A model generated the notes under the pieces. That model was not told where the DNA came from. It made no database searches and was given only the letters and a program-made list of their open reading frames with translations. From positions 1 through 26,297 of the forward strand of contig JANLQP010000374.1 in assembly GCA_031367895.1 (NCBI GenBank): a stretch of 26,297 nt of DNA. The letters are read 5' to 3'. The position numbers and the translations under genes are program-made. Below, one piece after another: positions 8,435 to 15,332 of the stretch. This DNA comes from Ga0077555 sp031367895 (GTDB lineage: Bacteria > Pseudomonadota > Alphaproteobacteria > Rhizobiales > Hyphomicrobiaceae). Positions within the stretch are counted from its first letter, which is position 1; the number at the start of each line of letters is the position of its first letter.

Positions 8435-10060
8435 CTACGTCCGTTTCTTCAGGCTGCGGAAATCGAGCATTCCCGAAGCCTGGCGCGGATCGGCGATCCC
8501 AGGGAAAATCGTGTGCTTCTGGATCTTCTGCGTGCCTGTTGTCGGCAACGCGTGCGTGAACCAGATCCAGCCCGGCGCCTTGTAGTAGGCGAGCCGCTCA
8601 TGACAGAAGCGGAACAGCGCCTCGGCCTTGTCGTGATCCCCACGGACTGACTTCAAAACGAGACAAGCCAGCACCTCCTCCTCGCGCACCTCGTCCTTCA
8701 CGGCCATGACCGCCACCTGCAGCACGTCAGGATGCGTCAGCAGCAGCGCCTCGATCTCGGCGGCGGCGATATTCTCGCCCGAGCGGCGGATGATGTTCTT
8801 CTTGCGGTCGACGAAATGCAGCATGCCACCCGGCGCCCGATAGACGGTGTCGCCGGTGTGGAACCAGCCGCCGCGCCAGGACTTCTCTGTTTCCTCGGGG
8901 TTCTTGAGATAGCCGGAGAATGCGCCGCGTCTTGGTGATTCGGCGGAGTGGCGCAGAACCATTTCGCCAGGTGTGCCGTCGGCGACATCCTGGTCATGAT
9001 CGTCAACAACGCGGACGTCGACGCCTGGCTGCGCGCGGCCGAAGGCGCGCGTGCCGATCTGGCGCGGCTCGACGCTGTCGATCAGGATCCGCACCATCTC
9101 GGTCATGCCCCAGCCTTCGAGCAGCGGAAAACCGAAGCGCGCCTCGAAGGGGGCATGCAGTTGCGGCTCGCAACCGGCTCCGAACGCGAAACGGACGTTG
9201 TGTTGCCTGTCCAATTCCGACGGCGATTGCGCCAGCAGCATCGGCACGATGACGCCGAGATAATGCACGATCGATGCCTTCGTCTGCCGGATCTCGCGCC
9301 ACCAGCGCTCGGGATGAAAGCGCTCGGACTGGATCTGCGCGCCACCCGTGAGAACCGCCCCGTAGAACGACACGACGCCTGAGTTGCAGTGATAGAGCGG
9401 CAGCGGATTGTAGATCCGCTCGGCGCCGTCCTGCACTGCGGCGCGGCCAGGACGCGTCGCGTACCAGGCACCGGACGCGATCTCGTAGCCGTGCGAGAGA
9501 ATGCAGCCCTTCGGCCGGCCCGTTGTTCCCGACGTGTACAGGATCTCGGCTTCCGTTGCGGGCGTCACCGAGCCCGATTGCGGCGCGGTGCGCGGTGGCG
9601 GCGGCGCAAACACGTCCTCCAGGATCTGCACGTGCGGCTTGTTGCGGGTTTCCGCCAGCGCCAGGCCGTCGGCGATCTGCTGTGCGCGGGAACGCAGCAC
9701 GAGGATCAGCTCCGGCTCGGAATGGTCGATCAGATAGGCGATTTCGGCCGGACGATAGTCGGGATTGATCGGCACGCAGGACACGCCGAGGCAATTGAGT
9801 GCCAGCCGATGCAGCAGATGCTCGGGCCGGTTATCGAGCAGCAGCGAAACGCGATGACCGAGGCCATAGCCGGCGTTCGCGTAGGCATCGATCAGCCGCT
9901 CGACGGCGCCGTTTGCCTCGGCGTAGGTGATCTCGAGACCATCAGGGTGAAAACTGCGACCCGCGCTCGCCGGGATGATGATGACCGGCCGGTCGCGATG
10001 GCACTCGACAGCGGTTGCCCATGTCTCGCCGATCGTTGCGTGGTCATGGAGATCGGTCAT
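8435..10060 (-). CDS. ATP-dependent acyl-CoA ligase (AMP-binding, CaiC-like)
   Basis: A 541-residue adenylate-forming enzyme that activates a carboxylic acid to its acyl-CoA through an acyl-AMP. Core motifs are intact and in order: YTSGTTGRPKG at 175-185 (A3), GWGMTE at 316-321 (A5), HTGD at 401-404 (A7), the hinge DRKKNIIRRSGENI at 418-431 (A8) and the catalytic lysine region TQKIQKH at 510-516 (A10). The overall pattern resembles crotonobetaine/carnitine-CoA ligases and other medium-size acid ligases; the substrate is not predictable. The frame is open to 10150, but GGGAGG sits 6 nt before the ATG at 10060 and conservation starts there. The upstream region carries a cluster of GGTGCAA-type repeats, possibly operators shared with the divergent membrane-protein gene. 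Confidence 0.9.
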   Translation of the reverse strand: MTDLHDHATIGETWATAVECHRDRPVIIIPASAGRSFHPDGLEITYAEANGAVERLIDAYANAGYGLGHRVSLLLDNRPEHLLHRLALNCLGVSCVPINPDYRPAEIAYLIDHSEPELILVLRSRAQQIADGLALAETRNKPHVQILEDVFAPPPPRTAPQSGSVTPATEAEILYTSGTTGRPKGCILSHGYEIASGAWYATRPGRAAVQDGAERIYNPLPLYHCNSGVVSFYGAVLTGGAQIQSERFHPERWWREIRQTKASIVHYLGVIVPMLLAQSPSELDRQHNVRFAFGAGCEPQLHAPFEARFGFPLLEGWGMTEMVRILIDSVEPRQIGTRAFGRAQPGVDVRVVDDHDQDVADGTPGEMVLRHSAESPRRGAFSGYLKNPEETEKSWRGGWFHTGDTVYRAPGGMLHFVDRKKNIIRRSGENIAAAEIEALLLTHPDVLQVAVMAVKDEVREEEVLACLVLKSVRGDHDKAEALFRFCHERLAYYKAPGWIWFTHALPTTGTQKIQKHTIFPGIADPRQASGMLDFRSLKKRT

Positions 10061-10112
10061 GGTAGGCCTCCCGCGAGTTGTTCGGGCGATACAATCGCTT
10101 CTCGAATCGTTG

Positions 10113-10201
10113 GGTGCAATAGGCGCGCTGCACTTGCCGCCGTATTGCACCGCTGAGCGCCTGATCGGTGCAATGCGCCTCTAAGGAGGGGCTTTTGCAC
10201 C
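10113..10201. promoter_or_regulatory. Four alternating GGTGCAA/TTGCACC motifs in a divergent intergenic region
   Basis: GGTGCAATA (10113-10121), TATTGCACC (10143-10151), GGTGCAATG (10167-10175) and TTTTGCACC (10193-10201) alternate in orientation with centre spacings of 30, 24 and 26 bp. The first pair is a perfect 9-bp inverted repeat. The second pair is a 7-bp one whose loop contains a further CCTC/GAGG pairing. The cluster sits between the acyl-CoA ligase start (10060, minus) and the membrane-protein start (10285, plus). It could be a multi-site operator or two RNA hairpins. Confidence 0.5.
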
Positions 10202-10284
10202 CCACGATCCTCCGCCGAATTGCCACGACAACCCGCCCCGGCTTTTCCTATACTTGGCCAAGGGAAAAGCCTGGGGAGGCAACT

Positions 10285-12132
10285 ATGGCTGACACGAGGG
10301 GCTCGTCCGTGCCCACCATTGGGCGGGTGATCGACTATCTGTTCGGACGCAACGCGCTGATCGGCCTCGCTTCCCTGATGCTGCTGCTGATTTCGGGCTA
10401 TGCCACCTGGAGCGGCATGCAGGATTTCATCGTCGGCGCTTCCTCGGCCTCGAAAGGGCGGGACCTGCCCGGCGGTTTCTCGGTTTCGCACACCAATCTC
10501 GTCATCGCCGTCACGGTGGCGCTGACGTTCCTGATGTGGATCGCGTTGCGCGAGTCGATCGGCCGCGGCCGCAAGCTCTCCGAGCGGCTGATCACGTTCC
10601 CGCTCTACATCTTCCTGGTGCTCTGGTCGGTCGGGTTCGGCTACGGCTTCTGGTGGAGCCTGATTGCGGGTGAGGAAGCGACGCGCACGGGCATGGCCTC
10701 GTTGCAGGAAGACGCGCGTGATTCAGGCGCCGCGATCGCCGCCCGCCTCGATGCGGTCCGTGCGCAGGTCGACAGCGTCGCCACCTGGTCTGACGGGCAG
10801 ATGTCGCGCGAGGAAACCAGCGGCGGCAGCTGCGGTGTTGCGTCCGGCGCCGGCCGTGGGCCGCTCTACAATGCGCGGCGCAGCGTGCGTGACAGCGTGA
10901 CCTCGCTGCGCGACAGCATCGCCAAATCCTGGATCGAGCCGGTGCAGGCGGAACTGGAGATCCTGAAAAAGACCGCAACGGCCATGGAAGGCGACGGCGC
11001 CGAGGACCGCCAGCGCCGCTTCGAGGCGACGGCGTCGGCGATCCGCGGCAGCGCCCGTAACATCGCGACGCGCAGCAACGAGCTTGGCGCCTCGACGGCT
11101 GAAAGCATGCGCGCGCTTGCCAACTCCGTGTCGGTGGCGCCCGGCCAGAGCGGCTTCACCTGCCACGACCCAACCCTGGCGCAACGCCTGCGCGCAGCGG
11201 CCGAGCAGGCCGGACAACCGGCGACGTTGAAGCTGCGCCAAGCTGTCTTCAGCGAGGGTCCCGCCGGTGTCGCCAACGCGGTAAAGAACCTCTGGACCAA
11301 CATGGGCTCTTACATGGCGAGCCTCGGTTCTTATGTGTTCTCCGGCGGCAAGCAGCCGTTCTCGCACACCTCGTCCGGCGAACCGATCACCGGACGTGAC
11401 ATGATCGCGTTGCTGGCGACGATCGGCATCGATCTCGGCCTGTTCGTGCTCGCGCTGCTCGACCGGCCGGGCGCGCCGGTGCGCAACGACGGTTTCGCGC
11501 GCAACCAACAGAGCATGCATCTGCCGAGCACAGCGGTGGTGCGCCAGCTCGCGGCCGCTTTCGATACGGCTATTGCGCGGGCACCAGACGCCAACATGGA
11601 GTGGGTGCGCCAGCATTTCATCCATCACCGCGGGGCGTCGTACTTCGTCATCCCGAACCTCTACGGGGTGAAGAAAGAAGGGCCGGAGAGCAAGAAGGAG
11701 GAAAAATGGGCGCTGGCGTTAAATCAGCTCGCGGGTGTCATGGAGGACGTGAAGCTCGTGCGCACGGTGACGCCCAAGGAACTGAAAACCTTCCTGGAAG
11801 AGGAGGCACGCGGCAGTCTCAGCGATCTGTCGTCCGTCCGCCAGAAATGGCGCGAGAAGAACAATAAGAAGGGCGGCGACGAGCTGGTGCCGATCCGCAA
11901 TCACGGCCTGCTGTCGAAGGCGGAGCGTGCATTGGATATCGCCGGCTGGAGCGCTGAATCGAAGCGCGACGTGGAGGTGTTCCGCTTGGTCGACACGGAA
12001 GGGTTGACGCCGCTCTTGAGCCTGCTGAACGAGGCGACGTTGGAGAAGGCGAAAAAGACAACCGAGGACGCCAGCAGCGACGCCGCCAAGGGTCGGCTCA
12101 TGATCGAGGACAAGACAAGGGCGGGAGCGTAA
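10285..12132 (+). CDS. Unassigned four-helix membrane protein with large periplasmic loop and cytoplasmic tail
   Basis: A 615-residue protein I do not recognise. Predicted helices lie at about 24-48, 70-90, 103-127 and 373-393. Basic residues between helices 2 and 3 (RGRKLSER) support a cytoplasmic N-terminus, a ~245-residue periplasmic segment (128-372) and a cytoplasmic C-terminal region (394-615). The periplasmic part is largely helical and polar, with heptad-like Ala/Arg/Asp stretches and two cysteines (183, 293) that could pair. The tail is rich in Lys/Glu (KKEGPESKKEEK, KWREKNNKK) and looks globular-helical, with no nucleotide or catalytic motif that I can see. The ATG at 10285 has GGGGAGG 5 nt upstream; the open frame before it crosses the repeat cluster. 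The gene is monocistronic and convergent with nadE. A sensor, scaffold or envelope-organising role is possible but unsupported. Confidence 0.8.
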   Translation: MADTRGSSVPTIGRVIDYLFGRNALIGLASLMLLLISGYATWSGMQDFIVGASSASKGRDLPGGFSVSHTNLVIAVTVALTFLMWIALRESIGRGRKLSERLITFPLYIFLVLWSVGFGYGFWWSLIAGEEATRTGMASLQEDARDSGAAIAARLDAVRAQVDSVATWSDGQMSREETSGGSCGVASGAGRGPLYNARRSVRDSVTSLRDSIAKSWIEPVQAELEILKKTATAMEGDGAEDRQRRFEATASAIRGSARNIATRSNELGASTAESMRALANSVSVAPGQSGFTCHDPTLAQRLRAAAEQAGQPATLKLRQAVFSEGPAGVANAVKNLWTNMGSYMASLGSYVFSGGKQPFSHTSSGEPITGRDMIALLATIGIDLGLFVLALLDRPGAPVRNDGFARNQQSMHLPSTAVVRQLAAAFDTAIARAPDANMEWVRQHFIHHRGASYFVIPNLYGVKKEGPESKKEEKWALALNQLAGVMEDVKLVRTVTPKELKTFLEEEARGSLSDLSSVRQKWREKNNKKGGDELVPIRNHGLLSKAERALDIAGWSAESKRDVEVFRLVDTEGLTPLLSLLNEATLEKAKKTTEDASSDAAKGRLMIEDKTRAGA

Positions 12133-12175
12133 GTGCGCGCCTTGCCTCTCGCGTTCGCCGGCATTGGTCAGGGCC

Positions 12176-13939
12176 TCACGCCTCCTCGCCGGCCTTGCTC
12201 GACAGCTTCGGCGCGGAGTTGGTGTCGATCTTGTAACCGTTCACGTCCTCGCGGAACCGATTGGTGACGGGATAGCGCCGGTCGCGGCCGAAGTTGCGCG
12301 AGGAAATTTTCACGCCCGGCGCCGCCTGCCGCCGCTTGTACTCCGCGAGATAGAGCAGCCGCTCGATCGTCTTCACGGTCTCGGCCGTATGTCCGCGCTT
12401 GATGATGTCCGCGAGCGGCATCTCGTTCTCGACGAGGCACGCCAGGATGTCGTCCAGCTGCTCATAGGGTGGCAACGAATCCTGGTCCTTCTGGTTCTCG
12501 CGCAATTCGGCTGTCGGCGCCTTGGTGATGATGTTCTCGGGGATGACGATGCCGCCCGGCCCCTTGGCACCCTTCGGCACGTTGGCGTTGCGCCAGCGGC
12601 AGAGCCGGTACACCTCCATCTTGTAGAGGTCCTTGATCGGGTTGAAGCCGCCGTTCATGTCACCGTAGATCGTGGCATAGCCGACCGACATCTCACTCTT
12701 GTTGCCGGTCGTGACCAGCATGCCGCCGAACTTGTTGGAGATCGCCATCAGCGTGGTGCCGCGCACACGGCTCTGCACGTTCTCCTCGGCAACGTCCCGC
12801 GGGCGGGCCTTGAACACCGGCTCCAGCATGCCGTAGATGCCCTCGACGGCCGGCGCGATGGAAACCGTATCGTAGCGGATGCCGAGTGCCTTGGCGCATT
12901 GGTCGGCGTCGGTCAGGCTTTCGCCCGACGTGAAGCGGTAGGGCAGCATGATCGCGTGCACGCGGTCGGGCCCGAGCGCGTCGGCGGCAAGTGCCGCGAC
13001 CAGCGCCGAATCGACGCCGCCGGAGAGGCCGAGCACGACGCTTGGAAAGCCGTTCTTGTCGACGTAATCGCGCAGCCCCAGCATGCAGGCCTGATAGGCG
13101 GCGGCGTCGCCGTCCTCGAGCTTTACTCGCGCACCTTGCGCACAGCGCCAGCCGCTTTCGTCGCCCTTTGGTTGCCCGCCTGCAACCGGGCTGCCCCGCG
13201 ACCATTCGGTCAGCATGATCGACTCTTCCCAGGCCGGCATCTGCACGGCGAGCGTCTTGTCGGCGTTGAGCACGAACGAGGCGCCGTCGAACACCAGTTC
13301 ATCCTGGCCGCCGATCTGGTTGAGGTAAGCCAGCGGCAACCCCGTCTCGACCACGCGCGCGATGGCGACGTTGATGCGCACATCTTCCTTCTTCCACTCG
13401 AAGGGCGAGCCGTTGGTCACCAGCAGCATCTCGGCGCCGCACTCGGCCAGGCACTCGCAGACCTCTTCCTTCCAGATGTCCTCGCAGATCGGAACGCCGA
13501 TGCGCACGCCCTTGAAGTTGAGCGGACCCGGCAGCGGGCCCGAATCGAACACGCGCTTCTCGTCGAAGACGCCATAGTTCGGCAAATCCACTTTGTAGCG
13601 GACGCCGGTGATGCGCCCATCCTCGATCAGCACGACGGCGTTGTAGAATTTGTCGCCGTCCGGCCAGACGGTGCCGACGAGCACAGCCGGGCTGCCCTTG
13701 ACCTCGCGCGCCAGCGTTTCGATTGTCGACCGGCAGGCGGCCGCAAACGCGGGCTTCCGGACCAGATCCTCCGGCGGATAGCCGCAGATGAAAAGCTCGG
13801 AAAAAACGATCAGGTCGGCGCCTTTGGCGGCTGCTTCCGCCCGCGCGTGTTTCAGCTTGACGAGATTGCCCGCGAGGTCGCCGAGCGTCGGGTTCAGCTG
13901 GGCAAGCGCGATCTTCAGGTGCGTGGCGGCGACGGTCAT
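12176..13939 (-). CDS. nadE: Glutamine-dependent NAD+ synthetase
   Basis: A 587-residue two-domain enzyme. The N-terminal nitrilase-fold glutaminase has the Glu-Lys-Cys triad in SELFICGYPPEDL (Glu48), RYKVDLPNYGVFDE (Lys116) and GVPICEDIW (Cys152). The C-terminal NAD synthetase is marked by the PP-loop LGLSGGVDSALVAA (SGGVDSA 306-312). Ammonia from glutamine is channelled to adenylated nicotinic acid adenine dinucleotide, the last step of NAD synthesis in the cytosol. The length is normal for the bacterial glutamine-dependent type. A TTG at 14005 would extend the frame by 22 residues, but conservation begins with the ATG at 13939. Its best ribosome site is an ACGAGG about 11 nt upstream. The gene ends 43 bp from the convergent membrane-protein gene. 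Confidence 0.96.
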   Translation of the reverse strand: MTVAATHLKIALAQLNPTLGDLAGNLVKLKHARAEAAAKGADLIVFSELFICGYPPEDLVRKPAFAAACRSTIETLAREVKGSPAVLVGTVWPDGDKFYNAVVLIEDGRITGVRYKVDLPNYGVFDEKRVFDSGPLPGPLNFKGVRIGVPICEDIWKEEVCECLAECGAEMLLVTNGSPFEWKKEDVRINVAIARVVETGLPLAYLNQIGGQDELVFDGASFVLNADKTLAVQMPAWEESIMLTEWSRGSPVAGGQPKGDESGWRCAQGARVKLEDGDAAAYQACMLGLRDYVDKNGFPSVVLGLSGGVDSALVAALAADALGPDRVHAIMLPYRFTSGESLTDADQCAKALGIRYDTVSIAPAVEGIYGMLEPVFKARPRDVAEENVQSRVRGTTLMAISNKFGGMLVTTGNKSEMSVGYATIYGDMNGGFNPIKDLYKMEVYRLCRWRNANVPKGAKGPGGIVIPENIITKAPTAELRENQKDQDSLPPYEQLDDILACLVENEMPLADIIKRGHTAETVKTIERLLYLAEYKRRQAAPGVKISSRNFGRDRRYPVTNRFREDVNGYKIDTNSAPKLSSKAGEEA

Positions 13940-14087
13940 GGAACGGCTAGCCTCGTTCTTCGAGCGGACTTGCTTGTCATAGCGGGCGGTAAGTGTTGTC
14001 AGCAAGCCGCGCCGCCACCGGGTTGCTATGCGTCTTGTGCCCTTTCGTTTTTAGCTTCCTGCGCTATCGTGGCCTCGAGAGTAAGCA

Positions 14088-14162
14088 GCCTTTTTTGTTT
14101 GCGCCTTCAGATGCCCAGTCTTGCCAGAGGCGAGCCCGCCTTCGGCAGGACCGCATCCGGCG
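14088..14162 (+). repeat. REP-like palindromic repeat, copy B
   Basis: A ~75-bp element homologous to the minus-strand element at 5466-5535. It shares TGCGCCTTCAGATGCCCAGTC at its 5' side and CCGCATCCGGCG at its 3' side. The central hairpin pairs TCTTGCCAGAGGCG (14119-14132) with CGCCTTCGGCAGGA (14137-14150) around a 4-nt loop, with wobble pairs. Stem bases differ from copy A on both arms in a compensating way. It ends about 20 bp before the CoA-transferase ATG, so its hairpin would lie in that gene's leader if transcription starts upstream. The rest of the gap 13940-14182 shows nothing else recognisable. Confidence 0.7.
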
Positions 14163-14182
14163 CGGGGAACGGAGCCGAAGTG

Positions 14183-15310
14183 ATGACAAAGCCGCTGGAC
14201 GGCGTGCTGGTGGTGTCGGTGGAGCAGGCCGTGGCCGCACCGATGTGCGGGCGGCGGCTTGCCGACGCGGGTGCGCGGGTGCTGAAGATCGAGCGGCCCG
14301 AGGGCGATTTCGCGCGCGGCTACGACCGCCTGCTGGACGGCGAGAGCGTCTATTTCGTCTGGCTGAATCGGGGCAAGGAATCCGTCGTCATCGACCTGAC
14401 CAAGCCGGAGGACAAGCGGTTGTTCGAGGCGCTGGTCGCCAAAGCCGACGTACTGGTGCAGAATCTGAAACCTGGCGCGCTGGAGAAGCTCGGCTTGAGC
14501 GTGGCGTCGCTGTGCAAGAAGCACCCGCGGCTGATCGCCTGCTCGATCTCGGGATACGGCGACACCGGCCCTTATGCCGAGCGTAAGGCCTATGATCTGC
14601 TGATCCAGGCCGAGTCGGGGCTCGCCTCCGTCACCGGCGACGCGGCCGGGCCATCGCGCGTCGGCATCTCGATCGTCGACGTCGCGACGGGCATGCACGC
14701 CTACGAATCGATTCTTGAGGCGCTGATCCGCCGCGGGGTCACGGGTGAGGGTGCCGATATCCGTGTGTCGATGTTCGACTGCATGGCCGAGTTCATGAGC
14801 GTGCCGCTGCTGCAGGGCATGTGGGGGGCGCCGCCGCAGCGGATCGGCCTCTCGCACACCTCGCTCGCGCCCTACGGCGTGTTCACGACGCGCGACCAGG
14901 TGCCGATCCTCATTTCGATCCAGAACGACCGCGAATGGCGCGCGCTGGCAGCGAAGGTACTGGGACGGCCTGAATTGGGCGAGGACAAGCGTTTCGCGAC
15001 GAGCCCGGCACGCCTCGCCAACCGACCGGCAACGGACAAGCTGGTGCAGGATTGGTTCGCGGCCAACGATGCCGACGCCGCGATTGCCAGGCTCGATGCG
15101 GCCGATATCGCGTTCGGACGGGTGAACGATTGGGCGGGCTTGAAGGCCCACCCGCATTTGCGCATGATGACCGTCACGTCGCCGAAGGGGCCGGTCGAGA
15201 TGCCGGTGGCACCGGCGATATGGACGGGCGCGCTGGACGCCGCCTCCCCCGGCGCCGTGCCAGCGCTGGGCAGCGATACGGCGAAGGTGCGGCGCGAGTT
15301 TTTGGGGTAG
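14183..15310 (+). CDS. Class III CoA-transferase (CaiB/BaiF family)
   Basis: A 375-residue protein of the family III CoA-transferases, cytosolic enzymes that move CoA between carboxylic acids through an aspartyl-CoA anhydride. The motif KAYDLLIQAESGL puts the catalytic Asp at 138. LNRGKESVVIDL (61-72), VLVQNLKPG (90-98), ACSISGYGDTGPYA (119-132) and the later DCMAEFM are further family signatures. Its length is slightly below the ~400 of formyl-CoA transferase and closer to mesaconyl/succinyl-CoA type proteins; the donor and acceptor are unknown. The frame is open far upstream only because it is antisense to nadE. I chose the ATG at 14183 for its start at MTKPLDGVLVVS and GGAG about 8 nt before it. 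A repeat hairpin lies directly upstream. An acyl-CoA ligase gene lies about 4 kb away, but the two genes are not linked as an operon. Confidence 0.92.
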   Translation: MTKPLDGVLVVSVEQAVAAPMCGRRLADAGARVLKIERPEGDFARGYDRLLDGESVYFVWLNRGKESVVIDLTKPEDKRLFEALVAKADVLVQNLKPGALEKLGLSVASLCKKHPRLIACSISGYGDTGPYAERKAYDLLIQAESGLASVTGDAAGPSRVGISIVDVATGMHAYESILEALIRRGVTGEGADIRVSMFDCMAEFMSVPLLQGMWGAPPQRIGLSHTSLAPYGVFTTRDQVPILISIQNDREWRALAAKVLGRPELGEDKRFATSPARLANRPATDKLVQDWFAANDADAAIARLDAADIAFGRVNDWAGLKAHPHLRMMTVTSPKGPVEMPVAPAIWTGALDAASPGAVPALGSDTAKVRREFLG

Positions 15311-15332
15311 CGGGCGAAACCGTGCAGGGATC

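Noticed and set aside
12164..14182. Very long plus-strand open frame upstream of the CoA-transferase (673 extra codons)
   Set aside because: It is antisense to nadE, whose catalytic motifs are all present on the minus strand; the translated product is the Arg/His/Asp-rich type typical of antisense frames in high-GC DNA. The true start is the ATG at 14183.
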